From assembly GCF_020781975.1 (NCBI RefSeq), contig NZ_JAJGNI010000009.1, forward strand, positions 1 to 64,000: a stretch of DNA of 64,000 nucleotides, in the 5' to 3' direction. A model generated the notes under the pieces. It had not been told where the DNA came from. It did not search any database and saw only the letters and a program-made list of their open reading frames with translations. The stretch comes from Microbacterium schleiferi. Its GTDB lineage: Bacteria; Actinomycetota; Actinomycetes; Actinomycetales; Microbacteriaceae. Within the stretch, counting starts at the first letter, position 1; each line of letters opens with the position of its first letter. Below, in pieces: positions 46,805 through 57,025 of the stretch. A program made the position numbers and the translations under genes.

Positions 46805-47744
46805 GGGTCTCCTGCGACTGTGGCGGGTCGAGCAGTGCCCAGCCCTCGGTGATCACTCGACCATACAAGAGGTCGGCGTCGAGCCGGCGGAGCTCCTCGG
46901 CGAGGCACTCGCGCAGCGTCCGGCGGGGGAGCACGAGATCATGCTGCGGCTGTCCGGGCTGCGTCAGGCAGGCGATCGCGGTGCTCGAACGTTCCAGAAC
47001 GATGTCGCCGCTGGCACGCGTGAGGCGGACCGACTTGATGCCGTCGCTCCATTCATCGGGGGAGAGGTAGTGCCAGTCCACCGGCACACCGAGAGTCAGG
47101 CGCAGCCACGCAGCCAACAGTGCTGTCGACGGCGACGTTTCAGCGCCGCGAACCTCCACCGCGGTGATCGGCTCGTACGGCGGCTGGTCGAGCACAGCGG
47201 CGAGCTGTTCGCGCCAATGCGTGAGGCGCGTCCAGGCGAGGTCGGTGTCACCCGGCGAGTAGCAGTCACCCAGGTGAGCAACACGCGTGGCCTCGAACGG
47301 CACGGTCGAGGCATCGGTGATGCGGCGCTGAGCGATCCGACCGAGGGGGGACTGCGAGGGAGTGGCCGGCGGATTGTCGGGCCACCACACCACGACCGGT
47401 GCGTCGGGCAGCAGCAGGCCCGTGACAAGGCTCTCGACGTTGGATGCCGCGTCGCCGGAAGCCCTGAGCACGACGACCTCGCTCGCGCCCGCGTCGCCGC
47501 CCACGCGGATCTCGGCATCCAGCTTCGGCTCGCCCTCAGGGTCGAGTCGGAGGCTGATGACTCGCATCGGATGCTCGCGAGACGCGTCGTTGGCAGCCTC
47601 GATACCGTCTTCGGTGCCGCCGTTGGTGGTCACGATGATGAGCGTGAGCACACGTCCGAGCGCAACGGCGCCGCCCTCCTCACGCACATCGATGAGCGCG
47701 CGCGAGATCTTGCTGACTGTCGTGTCGGGAAGATCGACGATCAT
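46797..47744 (-). CDS. opcA: glucose-6-phosphate dehydrogenase assembly protein OpcA
   Basis: OpcA is required for active glucose-6-phosphate dehydrogenase in actinobacteria and cyanobacteria and responds to redox. The 315-residue protein begins MIVDLPDTTVSKISRALIDV, and continues with VLTLIIVTTN, MRVISLRLDPEG, PVVVWWPDNPP, and AWTRLTHWREQLAAVLDQPP, all family features. ATG 47744 overlaps the zwf stop by 4 bases and has GGAGG upstream; sequence upstream of this Met is Arg/Pro-rich shadow. The zwf-opcA-pgl order is the actinobacterial norm. Confidence 0.96.
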   Translation of the reverse strand: MIVDLPDTTVSKISRALIDVREEGGAVALGRVLTLIIVTTNGGTEDGIEAANDASREHPMRVISLRLDPEGEPKLDAEIRVGGDAGASEVVVLRASGDAASNVESLVTGLLLPDAPVVVWWPDNPPATPSQSPLGRIAQRRITDASTVPFEATRVAHLGDCYSPGDTDLAWTRLTHWREQLAAVLDQPPYEPITAVEVRGAETSPSTALLAAWLRLTLGVPVDWHYLSPDEWSDGIKSVRLTRASGDIVLERSSTAIACLTQPGQPQHDLVLPRRTLRECLAEELRRLDADLLYGRVITEGWALLDPPQSQETHG

Positions 47745-49291
47745 GGCCGCCTCCAGGTGCGTCCGTCGCGGGCGAGGAGCTGGTCGGCTGACTTCGGCCC
47801 CCACGACCCCGGTTCGTATTGGTCGAGCGGCCCGCCCTGCTGCGCCCAGAACTCTTCGACGGGGTCGAGGATCTTCCACGAGAGCTCGACCTCTTCGTGG
47901 CGGGGGAACAGCGGGGGATCCCCGAGCAGGACGTCGAGAATGAGCCGCTCGTAGGCTTCGGGACTGGCCTCGGTGAACGCGTGTCCGTAGCCGAAGTCCA
48001 TCGTGACGTCTCGCACGTGCGTGCTTGCACCGGGGACCTTGGAGCCGAAGCGGATCGTGACACCCTCATCCGGTTGCACGCGGATGACGAGCGCGTTCTC
48101 ACCGAGTCCGGATGTCTGGGAACGCGTGAACAGGTGCTCGGGTGCGCGCTTGAACACCACGGCGATCTCGGTCACGCGGCGTCCGAGTCGCTTTCCGGTG
48201 CGGAGGTAGAAGGGGACATCCGCCCAGCGGCGCGTGTTGATCTCGAGCTTGAGGGCCGCGTAGGTCTCGGTCGTCGAGTCCGGCTTCATCCCGTCTTCGT
48301 CGAGGAATCCGGTGACGTGTTCGCCACCCTGCCACCCTCCGGCGTACTGGCCGCGCGCTGTCGCGAGCGACAGGTCTGCGGGCAGCGTGACGGCAGCGAG
48401 CACCTTCTCTTTCTCGGCACGCAGGTGGCTCGCGTCGAAGCTGATGGGCTCCTCCATGGCCGTCAGTGCCAGAAGCTGCAGCAGGTGGTTCTGAATGACG
48501 TCGCGCGCTGCCCCGATGCCGTCGTAGTAGCCGGCGCGGCCGCCCACGCCGATGTCCTCGGCCATCGTGATCTGGACGTGGTCGACGTAGTTGCGGTTCC
48601 AGATCGGCTCGAAGAGCTCGTTCGCGAACCGCAGCGCGAGGATGTTCTGGACCGTCTCTTTGCCGAGGTAGTGATCGATCCGGAAGATCGAGTCGGCCGG
48701 GAAGGTCGAGCGCAGCGCGTCGTTGAGCTCGCGGGCCGACGCGAGATCGTGACCGAACGGCTTCTCGATGACGACTCGTCGCCACCGCTCGGGCTGGTCG
48801 GCGGTGTCATCCACGAGACCTGACGTTCGCAGCTGCCGTGCGACAACCGGGAAGTCCTTCGGAGGGATGGACAGGTAGAACGCGTGGTTGCCCATGGTGC
48901 CACGCTCTTCGTCAAGGCTCTGCACGGTCTCGCGCAGCCGCGCAAAGGCGTCGTCGTCGCCGAACTCGCCGGGAACGAAGCGGATGCCCTGCAGCAGCTG
49001 CTGCCAGGTCTCCTCGCGAAACGCGGTTCGCGCATGCTGGCGGACCGCGTCGTGCACAACCTGCGCGAAGTCCTGATCCTCCCAGTCGCGGCGGGCGAAC
49101 CCGACCAGTCCGAACCCCGGCGGGAGCAACCCGCGATTGGCGAGGTCATACACGGCCGGCATGAGCTTCTTGCGAGAGAGGTCGCCGGTCACGCCGAAGA
49201 TCACGAGGGCACTGGGGCCCGCGATCCGATTCAGGCGTGCGTCTTCGGGGTCGCGCAGCGGATTGTGCCCGCGAGAGATCTCGACTGTCAT
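47741..49291 (-). CDS. zwf: glucose-6-phosphate 1-dehydrogenase
   Basis: Catalyses NADP-dependent oxidation of glucose 6-phosphate, the committed step of the oxidative pentose phosphate pathway. The 516-residue protein has the dinucleotide loop ALVIFGVTGDLSRKKLMPAV (residues about 30-48), the catalytic/substrate motif FRIDHYLGKETVQNI (His/Lys), and EKPFGHDLASARELN. The C-terminal region includes RLILDVLLGDPPLF and the family end region. It is coupled to opcA by a 4-base overlap and follows pgi by 13 bases. Confidence 0.98.
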   Translation of the reverse strand: MTVEISRGHNPLRDPEDARLNRIAGPSALVIFGVTGDLSRKKLMPAVYDLANRGLLPPGFGLVGFARRDWEDQDFAQVVHDAVRQHARTAFREETWQQLLQGIRFVPGEFGDDDAFARLRETVQSLDEERGTMGNHAFYLSIPPKDFPVVARQLRTSGLVDDTADQPERWRRVVIEKPFGHDLASARELNDALRSTFPADSIFRIDHYLGKETVQNILALRFANELFEPIWNRNYVDHVQITMAEDIGVGGRAGYYDGIGAARDVIQNHLLQLLALTAMEEPISFDASHLRAEKEKVLAAVTLPADLSLATARGQYAGGWQGGEHVTGFLDEDGMKPDSTTETYAALKLEINTRRWADVPFYLRTGKRLGRRVTEIAVVFKRAPEHLFTRSQTSGLGENALVIRVQPDEGVTIRFGSKVPGASTHVRDVTMDFGYGHAFTEASPEAYERLILDVLLGDPPLFPRHEEVELSWKILDPVEEFWAQQGGPLDQYEPGSWGPKSADQLLARDGRTWRRP

Positions 49292-49304
49292 CGGATGGGA
49301 TGCC

Positions 49305-50924
49305 TTACTGAGCAGCTTCGAACAGGGAAAGAACCTCGACCTGGGGGTCGGTGAGGGTCAGCGTGACGACGGGACGCCCGTGCGCGGCCAAGACTTCGGC
49401 ATCTCCCGCGGCCTGCGCGGCGATCAACTGACCGAAGGTGAACGGCCGGCCGGGGATCTCGACATCCGTATCGGTGCGCTCCACGATCTGCAAGAACACC
49501 CCGTTCGCGGGTCCGCCCTTGTGGTACTGCCCCGTCGAGTGCAGGAACCGGGGGCCCCAGCCGAACGTGGCGGGCCTGCCCGAATCTGCAGCGACGAGTT
49601 CGCGCAGGCCCTGGAGCTGGGGGATCGCGAGGCGGTTGACGTAGGCCTGCACCGAGACGTATCCGTCGGCAGGCAGCTGCGCCCACAGTGCGTCGAGGAC
49701 GCCGGCGATCGTGCCGGATGCCGCAAGCGCGGCATCCGTGACCCGCACCTGGACGCCATCGACGACGAACGCCGGCGCGGTCGGCTCCGGCGTGCGCTCG
49801 AGGAGTCCCCGCGTGGCTTCCTTGGCTGACTCGACATCGGGCTGGTCGAACGGGTTGATACCGAGCATCCGTCCCGCGATCGCGGTCGCGTACTCCCACA
49901 CGACGAACTGGGCCCCGAGGGAACCACTGACCAGGATCTCGCCCTGGTGATGTTCGAACAGGTGGAATTCGTTTGCCTCGTCGACCAGGCGCAGCACCTG
50001 CAGGTCTGCGGGTGTGGATTCGAGCTCGGGTGAGACGGGCAGCATGACAACGGGCAGGATGCCGGTGCCGTTCTTTCCCGTCGACTCCGCGATCAGCTGC
50101 TCGATCCAGTCGGGGAGCCCCACGATGTGCGTGCCATCGCTGATGAGAGCGAGCTTGTCGCGGCGCGGCTCGCCGCCGGCGATTGCGGCAGCAAGCACCA
50201 GTGCTGGGTTCTCGGGGCTGTCGATGGCGACCTCAAGGAGGGTCGCATCGGCTTCGGCGAGCAGCTCCTGGATGTCGGCGCCGGCAAGGCCCGCGGGGAC
50301 CAGCCCGAAAGCCGTCAGCGCTGAGTATCGGCCACCCACGCTCGGATCGGCGTTGAACACTCGGTACCCGTCGGCACGTGCCGACTCGTCCAGGGGCGAA
50401 CCGGGGTCGGTGACCACGATGATCCGCTCGGTGGGGTCGATACCCAAGTCCCGGAATGCCGCCTCGAAGGCACGCTTCGCGGAATCCGTCTCGACCGTCG
50501 ATCCGGACTTGGATGCCACCACGAGAACCGTGCGCTCAAGACCGCCAGCTTCGGGGTCGCCGTCGAGGGCTGCGAGCACCTGACCGGGCGACGTCGAGTC
50601 CAGGATGACCAGCGGAACTCCGGCGGTTTGCGCGATCACCTCGGGAGCGAGCGAGGACCCGCCCATGCCGGCTAGGACGATCCGCGTGAGCCCCTTCGCG
50701 ACGAGCTCCTCACGCAGCGCAACGATCTGCGGCACCAGCGGCAGGGAGACCGTGACAGCCTCGAGCCACCCGAGCCGGCGTGATGCCTCGGCCTCGGCAT
50801 CCGGACCCCACAGCGAGCTGTCGCCCGCGGTGAGGCCCGACGCGACGAGATCGCCGACGAGACCGGGCAGCGTCGCCTCGACGACCGACTTGACGTGCCC
50901 GGTCAGGTGGATGTCGAATGCCAT
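49305..50924 (-). CDS. pgi: glucose-6-phosphate isomerase
   Basis: PGI interconverts glucose 6-phosphate and fructose 6-phosphate. The 539-residue protein shows two SIS-type sugar-phosphate domains: VLAGMGGSSLAPEVIAQTAG near 84 and VVASKSGSTVETDSAKRAFE near 135. ISDGTHIVGLPDWIEQLIAE follows, and later GWGPRFLHSTGQYHKGGPAN. It belongs to the shorter, diverged actinobacterial PGI group often fused or adjacent to transaldolase. It lies 7 bases after tal, in the PPP operon, which links glycolysis and the pentose phosphate cycle. Confidence 0.94.
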   Translation of the reverse strand: MAFDIHLTGHVKSVVEATLPGLVGDLVASGLTAGDSSLWGPDAEAEASRRLGWLEAVTVSLPLVPQIVALREELVAKGLTRIVLAGMGGSSLAPEVIAQTAGVPLVILDSTSPGQVLAALDGDPEAGGLERTVLVVASKSGSTVETDSAKRAFEAAFRDLGIDPTERIIVVTDPGSPLDESARADGYRVFNADPSVGGRYSALTAFGLVPAGLAGADIQELLAEADATLLEVAIDSPENPALVLAAAIAGGEPRRDKLALISDGTHIVGLPDWIEQLIAESTGKNGTGILPVVMLPVSPELESTPADLQVLRLVDEANEFHLFEHHQGEILVSGSLGAQFVVWEYATAIAGRMLGINPFDQPDVESAKEATRGLLERTPEPTAPAFVVDGVQVRVTDAALAASGTIAGVLDALWAQLPADGYVSVQAYVNRLAIPQLQGLRELVAADSGRPATFGWGPRFLHSTGQYHKGGPANGVFLQIVERTDTDVEIPGRPFTFGQLIAAQAAGDAEVLAAHGRPVVTLTLTDPQVEVLSLFEAAQ

Positions 50925-50931
50925 CGCCGGC

Positions 50932-52041
50932 TCAGACGTCCGCGTTCTCGAGGGCTGTCGTCACCGTCGCCTGTAACTCGTGCCACGAGGCGATGAACTT
51001 GTCGACGCCCTCGTCTTCGAGAACCTGCGTGACATCGGCCAAGTCGATCCCCACCGATGCGAGGCCGTCGAACACGGCGTGAGCATCGCCATAGTTGCCG
51101 GTGATCGTGTCGCCGACGACGTCGGCGTGATCGAAGGTCGCCTCGAGCGTCTTCTCAGGCATCGTGTTCACGGTGCCCCGCGCGACGAGCTCGGTGACGT
51201 ACAGCGTGTCGGGAAGAGCGGGGTCCTTGACGCCGGTCGACGCCCATAGCGGACGCTGCACGGTGGCACCTGCGGCGACCAGTGCCGTTGCGCGCTCGGT
51301 AGCGAACTCCTTCTCGAAGAGCTCGAACGCGAGGCGCGCGTTGGCGATGCCGGCGCGGGACTTCAGTGCCGTCGCGGCATCCGACCCGATAGCGGTGAGG
51401 CGCTTATCGACCTCGGTGTCCACGCGCGACACGAAGAACGAGGCGACCGAGTGGATCGTGCTGATGTCGTGGCCAGCAGCCTTGGCCCGCTCGATACCGG
51501 TGAGGTAGGCGTCGATGACAGCCGCGTAGCGCTCGAGGCTGAAGATGAGCGTGACGTTCACCGAGATGCCCGACGCGATCGCCTCGGTGATCGCGGGGAG
51601 TCCGGCCTTGGTCGCGGGGATCTTGATGAGCGCGTTCGGTCGGTCGACGACCTTCCACAGCTCCTTGGCCTGAGCGATCGTCGCCTCGGTGTCGTGTGCG
51701 AGCTCGGGCGAGACCTCGATGGATACGCGGCCGTCCACGCCGCCGGTCGCGTCGTAGACCGGGCGGAAGATGTCGGCGGCGTCGCGCACGTCGGTCGTCG
51801 TGATCGTGAAGATCGACGTCTCGGTGTCAGCCCCCTGAGACTTCAGGTCGCGGATGGTCTGGTCGTAGGCGTTACCCTTCGCCAGGGCGCCGGCGAAGAT
51901 CGTCGGGTTGGTCGTGACGCCGGTGACGTTGCGGTCGACGATCAGCGCGGCGAGGTTGCCGGAGCTGATCCGCTCGCGCGACAGGTCATCAAGCCAGATG
52001 CTGACGCCCTCGGCGACGAGCTTCTCGGTGGGGGTGGTCAT
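50932..52041 (-). CDS. tal: transaldolase
   Basis: Transaldolase moves a three-carbon dihydroxyacetone unit between sugar phosphates through a Schiff base. The 369-residue protein has [19 protein letters not shown] and [16 protein letters not shown]. The active-site Lys is in [20 protein letters not shown] near 140, followed by [20 protein letters not shown] and [20 protein letters not shown]. The ATG 52041 has AGGAG 7 bases upstream. It lies between tkt and pgi in the same operon. Confidence 0.97.
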   Translation of the reverse strand: MTTPTEKLVAEGVSIWLDDLSRERISSGNLAALIVDRNVTGVTTNPTIFAGALAKGNAYDQTIRDLKSQGADTETSIFTITTTDVRDAADIFRPVYDATGGVDGRVSIEVSPELAHDTEATIAQAKELWKVVDRPNALIKIPATKAGLPAITEAIASGISVNVTLIFSLERYAAVIDAYLTGIERAKAAGHDISTIHSVASFFVSRVDTEVDKRLTAIGSDAATALKSRAGIANARLAFELFEKEFATERATALVAAGATVQRPLWASTGVKDPALPDTLYVTELVARGTVNTMPEKTLEATFDHADVVGDTITGNYGDAHAVFDGLASVGIDLADVTQVLEDEGVDKFIASWHELQATVTTALENADV

Positions 52042-52068
52042 GGGTTCTCCTTCGTGTGCAGCCGCGGC

Positions 52069-54168
52069 TCAGGCGCCGGCGGCAGCGATGGTCTCGTGGG
52101 CGGCGGTCACGACGGCTTCGGTCGTGATGCCGAACTTCTGGAAGAGCGTCTTGTAGTCAGCCGATGCACCGAAGTGCTCGATCGACACGGACCGGCCGGC
52201 GTCGCCGACGATCCCGCGCCACGGCATCGCCAGGCCTGCCTCGACCGAGACCCGCGCCTTGACGGATGCCGGCAGCACGCTCTCGCGGTATGCGTCGTCT
52301 TGCTCGGCGAACCACTCGAGCGACGGGGCTGACACAACCCGTGCGCCGATGCCCTGTTCGGCAAGCTGCTCGCGAGCAGCCACGGCGAGTTGAACCTCGG
52401 AGCCTGTCCCGATCAGGATCACATCGACGGCGCCGGTCGGCGAGTCGGCGAGCACGTACGCGCCCTTGGCGGCGAGGTCGGCCGAAGCGAACTCGTCGCC
52501 GGATGCCTCACCCTCGCCACGGGGGAACGTCGGAACGTTCTGGCGGGTCAATGCGATTCCCGCGGGGCCCCCGTGGCGGCGCACGAGCTCGAGCCAGACG
52601 GCTGCTGTCTCGTTCGCGTCGGCCGGGCGCACAACAGCAAAGTTCGGGATCGCGCGGAGAGCGGCGAGCTGCTCGATCGGCTGGTGCGTCGGCCCATCTT
52701 CACCCAGGGCAACGGAGTCGTGCGTCCACACGAACAGCGTCGGGATGTTCATCAGCGCAGCAAGGCGCACCGGCGGGCGCATGTAGTCGCTGAAGATCAG
52801 GAACGTGCCACCGAACGGACGGGTCGGACCGTGCAGCACGATGCCGTTGAGGATCGACCCCATCGCGTGCTCGCGGATGCCGAAGTGCAGCACGCGGCCG
52901 TACGGGTTGCCCGACCACTCGTGCGTGGACCACTCCTCGGGGATGAACGACGCCGCATTCTTGATGGTCGTCAGGTTCGACTCCGCGAGGTCGGCTGAGC
53001 CGCCCCAGAGCTCCGGCAGCTCAGCGGCCAGCGCGTTGATGACCTGACCCGATGCGGCGCGGGTCGAGACATCCTTGCCTGCCTCGAACTGGGGGAGTGC
53101 GTCAGCGATGTCCGCGGGAAGTTCGCGAGCGTGAAGCCGGTCCCACAGCGCCTTGCGCTCGGGGTTAGCTGCGGCCCACGCGTCGAACTTCTCCTGCCAT
53201 GCAGCCTTTTCGGCCTCGCCGCGCTCGACGAGCGAGCGGGTGTGGGCGATGACCTCGTCGGGAACGTCGAACGTCGTGTCGGGGTCCCAGCCGAGGACCT
53301 TCTTGGTCGCGGCGAGCTCTTCGCCGCCGAGCGCGGCGCCGTGGATCTTGCCGCTGTTCTGCTTGCCGGGGGAAGGCCAGCCGATGATCGTCTTGAGGAT
53401 GATGATCGAGGGCTTGTCGGTGACGCCCTTGGCTTTCTCGATGGCGTCGTACAGCTCCTGCACGTCCTCGACGTACTCGCCCGACTTCTTCCAGTCGACG
53501 GTCTGCACGTGCCAGTCGTAGGCCTCGTAGCGCTTCGCGACATCCTCGGTCAGAGCGACGTTCGTGTCGTCTTCGATCGAGATCTGGTTCGAGTCATAGA
53601 TGACGACGAGGTTGCCCAGCTGTTGGTGTCCAGCGAGCGAGGATGCCTCGCTCGTCACACCCTCTTCAAGGTCGCCGTCGGAGGCGATGACGTAGATGAA
53701 GTGGTCGAAGGGCGACTCGCCGGCCGGTGCCTCAGGGTCGAACAGACCTCGCTCGTACCGTGCGGCGTAGGCGAAACCAACCGAGGATGCCAGGCCCTGG
53801 CCGAGCGGTCCCGTCGTGATCTCCACACCCTTCGTGTGGCCGTACTCGGGGTGACCGGGGGTGAGAGATCCCCACGTGCGGAGCGCCTTCAGGTCATCGA
53901 GCTCGAGACCGAATCCGCCGAGGTAGAGCTGAATGTACTGCGTGAGCGAGGAGTGACCGCACGAGAGGATGAAACGGTCGCGGCCGGGCCAGTGCGTGTC
54001 AGCCGGGTCATGCTTCATGACGCGCTGATACAGCAGATACGCCGCGGGAGCGAGGCTCATCGCCGTCCCGGGGTGTCCGTTGCCGACTTTCTCCACGGCA
54101 TCCGCCGCGAGAACGCGAGCGGTGTCCACCGCGCGCTTGTCGATCTCATCCCAACGCAGTTCCGTCAC
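52069..54168 (-). CDS. tkt: transketolase
   Basis: Transketolase is a thiamine-diphosphate enzyme of the non-oxidative pentose phosphate pathway. The 699-residue protein shows VEKVGNGHPGTAMSLAPAAY at the N-terminus, FILSCGHSSLTQYIQLYLGG, and the thiamine motif IASDGDLEEGVTSEASSLAG ending in Asn (NLVVIYDSNQISI). The pyrimidine domain has FVWTHDSVALGEDGPTHQPI, and the C-terminal domain follows. GTG 54168 is the start. It is the first gene of the PPP operon and divergent from ctaB; the 249 bases between hold both promoters. Confidence 0.98.
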   Translation of the reverse strand: MTELRWDEIDKRAVDTARVLAADAVEKVGNGHPGTAMSLAPAAYLLYQRVMKHDPADTHWPGRDRFILSCGHSSLTQYIQLYLGGFGLELDDLKALRTWGSLTPGHPEYGHTKGVEITTGPLGQGLASSVGFAYAARYERGLFDPEAPAGESPFDHFIYVIASDGDLEEGVTSEASSLAGHQQLGNLVVIYDSNQISIEDDTNVALTEDVAKRYEAYDWHVQTVDWKKSGEYVEDVQELYDAIEKAKGVTDKPSIIILKTIIGWPSPGKQNSGKIHGAALGGEELAATKKVLGWDPDTTFDVPDEVIAHTRSLVERGEAEKAAWQEKFDAWAAANPERKALWDRLHARELPADIADALPQFEAGKDVSTRAASGQVINALAAELPELWGGSADLAESNLTTIKNAASFIPEEWSTHEWSGNPYGRVLHFGIREHAMGSILNGIVLHGPTRPFGGTFLIFSDYMRPPVRLAALMNIPTLFVWTHDSVALGEDGPTHQPIEQLAALRAIPNFAVVRPADANETAAVWLELVRRHGGPAGIALTRQNVPTFPRGEGEASGDEFASADLAAKGAYVLADSPTGAVDVILIGTGSEVQLAVAAREQLAEQGIGARVVSAPSLEWFAEQDDAYRESVLPASVKARVSVEAGLAMPWRGIVGDAGRSVSIEHFGASADYKTLFQKFGITTEAVVTAAHETIAAAGA

Positions 54169-54377
54169 CGGATTGCCTTCCGTTCGAGAGGGGTGCGCCC
54201 TGAGACCACCGGTCCGCAGACCGCGTCACCACGGGAAGAGCAGCCGGCGCAGAGCGCGCGTGTGTTTTCAGCATAGCGATTCCGGTTCCCCCAGTGGGCC
54301 GTGTTTCGACGCCCCGCACCCCGGCCGCCGCGTGCCGTGCATGCTCCGCCGGCGCCTACCTCGCGTGGGGGATGCCA

Positions 54378-54383
54378 TAGACT
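54378..54383 (+). promoter_or_regulatory. -10 hexamer of ctaB
   Basis: TAGACT about 35 bases before the ctaB ATG, with a GAGGG ribosome site in the leader. Confidence 0.45.
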
Positions 54384-54417
54384 GGAAACCCCGGGTTGAC
54401 GGCCGATAGTGAGGGCA

Positions 54418-55338
54418 ATGGACATTTCCACGACGACGCGTGCGCAGCTCGCACCCGCCTCGTTCGGCCGCACCGTCCGCGCCTATATCGCCCTGACCAA
54501 GCCGCGCGTTCTCGAGCTGTTGCTGGTGACGACGGTTCCGGTCATGATCCTCGCGCAGCAGGGATTCCCGCCGCTGTGGCTGGTCGTCGCCACCGTGATC
54601 GGCGGCTCGGCAAGCGCCGGCTCGGCTGCCGCGTTCAACATGTACCTCGACCGCGATATCGACGCGCACATGCAGCGCACCGAGAATCGCCCGCTCGTCA
54701 CCGGCGAGGTCTCGCCCCGGGGTGCACTGATCTTCGCCTGGTCGCTTGCTGTCGCCTCGACGCTGTGGCTCGGCTTCACGACGAACTGGCTCGCCGCGGC
54801 GCTGTCGGCGGGTGCGATCTTCTTCTACGTCGTCATCTACACGATGATCCTCAAGCGCCGGACCGAGCAAAACATCGTGTGGGGCGGCATCGCCGGATGC
54901 TTCCCGGTGCTGATCGGCTGGAGTGCGGTCACCGGGACGCTTGCCTGGCCCGCGCTCATCCTGTTCTTGCTCGTGTTCCTGTGGACCCCGCCTCACTATT
55001 GGCCGCTCTCGATGAAGTACCGCGACCAGTACGACGAGGTCGAGGTTCCGATGCTGGGCGCCACGCGCTCTGGCTCGCAGGTCGGCCTTCAGGTCATCCT
55101 CTACGCATGGGCGACTGTCGTGACCTCGCTCCTCCTGGTTCCTGTCGCCTCGATGGGGCTCGTCTACACGGCATCGGCGCTGGTGTTCGGTGGGTGGTTC
55201 ATCTACGAGTCACACGTTCTCTACGCTCGCGCGGTGCGGGGCACGGAGCCACGGCCGATGCGTGTGTTCCACGCATCCATCACCTACTTGACGCTGCTGT
55301 TCGTCGCGATCGCTGTCGATCCGCTGCTCCCGTTCTGA
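54418..55338 (+). CDS. ctaB: protoheme IX farnesyltransferase (heme O synthase)
   Basis: CtaB attaches a farnesyl chain to heme B to make heme O for cytochrome oxidases. The 306-residue protein has about nine helices; the first Asp-rich motif is [20 protein letters not shown] (NxxxDxxxD, near 75) and [20 protein letters not shown] the second polar loop. ATG 54418 has GAGGG 4 bases before it and is preferred over GTG 54409. It is divergent from tkt. The partner ctaA lies 0.6 kb downstream on the other strand. Confidence 0.96.
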   Translation: MDISTTTRAQLAPASFGRTVRAYIALTKPRVLELLLVTTVPVMILAQQGFPPLWLVVATVIGGSASAGSAAAFNMYLDRDIDAHMQRTENRPLVTGEVSPRGALIFAWSLAVASTLWLGFTTNWLAAALSAGAIFFYVVIYTMILKRRTEQNIVWGGIAGCFPVLIGWSAVTGTLAWPALILFLLVFLWTPPHYWPLSMKYRDQYDEVEVPMLGATRSGSQVGLQVILYAWATVVTSLLLVPVASMGLVYTASALVFGGWFIYESHVLYARAVRGTEPRPMRVFHASITYLTLLFVAIAVDPLLPF

Positions 55339-55367
55339 GCGCGCCATCCCCGGGTGGCCCGCGGATA

Positions 55368-55414
55368 AGCGAAGGCCCTCTCGTCGAACGATGTTCGGCG
55401 GGAGGGCCTTCGCT
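55368..55414. terminator. bidirectional terminator between ctaB and the downstream convergent gene
   Basis: Perfect 13-bp stem (AGCGAAGGCCCTC against GAGGGCCTTCGCT) with a 21-base loop, 30 bases after ctaB. Confidence 0.75.
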
Positions 55415-55431
55415 ATGAGCCGGCGCTAAGG

Positions 55432-55872
55432 TCAGCGGTTCTCGGGTGCGCCAGTGTCGCTCTGCGCTGCGGCCTCTGCCGCGGCACCGGGCGGGGCGGT
55501 GTCGGTCGTCGAGGTCTCGACGTCGGCATCCTCGAAGACAGGAGCCTGCTCGGCGACCGGAGCCGCCTCCTCGACGATGACGGTTTCTTCCACGATGGCG
55601 GTCTCGGCCGCGGGGGCGGGCAGAGCGGAGCGGAGGGCGGCGAGGGTCAGCACGAGCAGCAGACCGAGGATGCCGGCGCCCACCAGGACACCGCCGAATC
55701 CGATCCACGCAGGGCTCACGTAGACCTGCTCGTACGTCGCCGAACCATCCGCGAGCGTTGCGCTCATCTCGCTCACTTTGGTCAGCACGAGCCAGAGCCC
55801 GACGCCGATGCTGGCGAGGGAGGCGAGAAGCAGCACCCAGAAGGGAACGCTGCGGGCGAGACGATTGGTCAT
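55432..55872 (-). CDS. hypothetical membrane protein
   Basis: A 146-residue protein with two transmembrane helices: residues about 9-32 (VPFWVLLLASLASIGVGLWL) and 55-80 (AWIGFGGVLVGAGILGLLLV). A short extracellular loop joins them, and a long Ala/Glu/Thr/Pro-rich acidic cytosolic tail of about 60 residues follows (repeats of IVEE). Similar small proteins occur in Microbacteriaceae next to the heme genes; no function is established. ATG 55872 has AGGAG 7 bases upstream. It follows ctaA by 90 bases in the same orientation and may share its transcript. Confidence 0.75.
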   Translation of the reverse strand: MTNRLARSVPFWVLLLASLASIGVGLWLVLTKVSEMSATLADGSATYEQVYVSPAWIGFGGVLVGAGILGLLLVLTLAALRSALPAPAAETAIVEETVIVEEAAPVAEQAPVFEDADVETSTTDTAPPGAAAEAAAQSDTGAPENR

Positions 55873-55962
55873 AGGGAAACTCCTGCGAAGGGATCGATGT
55901 CAGTCACGCCGAAGAGATCGGCGCGACCAGTCTGGTCCCTCGACGCGTGCCGTGTCGATGCG

Positions 55963-56952
55963 TCAGCTATGGATCGCCTGTGCGCCGACCGGGTCCGACG
56001 GCGTGAACTCGGCGACACGCGGCTGCTTGAGATTGAGGATGAGCGCCGTCATCGCGGCGGCCAGCAGCGATGCCAGCACCATGTGGATGCCCACGGCGAT
56101 CGGGGGAAGTCCGTTACGGGCCTGGAAGAGGCCCACGGCGATCTGGATGATCTCGACCCCGAGCACCGTGAGGGTCCAACCGAACACGCGTGGCAGTTCC
56201 TGGCGCCGCCGGTAGGCGAAGCCCAGCAGCACCAGCGTCAGCGCGAACAGTGCGTACGACGGCCAGGCGTGGATGTGTTCGAGCAGCTCCGCATCGAAGC
56301 CGCTGCGAATGGCATCCTCGTCGCCCGAGTGGGGGCCGGCACCGGTGGTCAGGATGCCGAAGAAGATCGTCAGGGCCAGCACAGCCGTGGCCACGTGGGC
56401 CCACAGTGCGTGAGCACGCGTCACAGCGCGAGCGCGCGGGCCCCCCGGCGTGCGCATGAGCACGAGGAACGCGGCACACACGGCCACGAGGATGACCGAG
56501 GCGACATAGTGGAAGCCGACGATGAACGGGTTGAGCCCGGTGAGCACGGTGATGCCGCCGACAAGAGCCTGCGCGACCACGCCCAGCACCACCACCAGGG
56601 CAAGAACGAAAAGGTCGCGGCGCTCCCGGCGCATCTTCAGCACGAAGACCAACACGATGATCGCGAGGATGCCGACAAGACCTGTCAGGGTGCGGTTGCC
56701 GAATTCGATGAACCCGTGAATACCCATTTCCGGCGTGTTGACGATCGACTCCGCGGTGCAGGTGGGCCAGGTCGGGCACCCCAGGCCCGAGCCGGTCAGA
56801 CGCACCGCGCCCCCGGTCCCGATGATCAGCACCTCGGCGAGAAACGACAACCACGCGGCGACCCGGACGCGCCGATCGACGTGGTCAGGCAACCATGCCC
56901 AGAACCTCCCGAATAGCGAAACGCGGGCGGGGGACGGGGACGGTGCGGACAC
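55963..56952 (-). CDS. ctaA: heme A synthase
   Basis: CtaA oxidises the C8 methyl of heme O to a formyl group, giving heme A for aa3 oxidase. The 329-residue protein has eight transmembrane helices; visible motifs are GTGGAVRLTGSGLGCPTWPT (near 50), HGFIEFGNRTLTG (heme-ligand His), VGFHYVASVILV, HIHAWPSYALFALTL and GIHMVLASL (second-half His). GTG 56952 has AGGAG 8 bases upstream and is preferred to GTG 56961, whose ribosome site would be too close. Divergent from the suf operon. Confidence 0.95.
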   Translation of the reverse strand: MSAPSPSPARVSLFGRFWAWLPDHVDRRVRVAAWLSFLAEVLIIGTGGAVRLTGSGLGCPTWPTCTAESIVNTPEMGIHGFIEFGNRTLTGLVGILAIIVLVFVLKMRRERRDLFVLALVVVLGVVAQALVGGITVLTGLNPFIVGFHYVASVILVAVCAAFLVLMRTPGGPRARAVTRAHALWAHVATAVLALTIFFGILTTGAGPHSGDEDAIRSGFDAELLEHIHAWPSYALFALTLVLLGFAYRRRQELPRVFGWTLTVLGVEIIQIAVGLFQARNGLPPIAVGIHMVLASLLAAAMTALILNLKQPRVAEFTPSDPVGAQAIHS

Positions 56953-57019
56953 GGTCTTCACTCCTGGGATCGCCCTGTGGGGGCGCGGCGTGCTCGGCCC
57001 GGGGCTGGGTCGATGCCTG

Positions 57020-57025
57020 TAGACT
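57020..57025 (+). promoter_or_regulatory. probable -10 hexamer of the suf operon
   Basis: TAGACT about 170 bases before the sufB ATG; if used, it gives a leader of about 160 bases in which regulation could occur. No sufR-type repressor gene is adjacent. Confidence 0.4.

Noticed and set aside
54409-54417. Alternative GTG start for ctaB nine bases upstream
   Set aside because: The ATG at 54418 has a better-placed GAGGG site.
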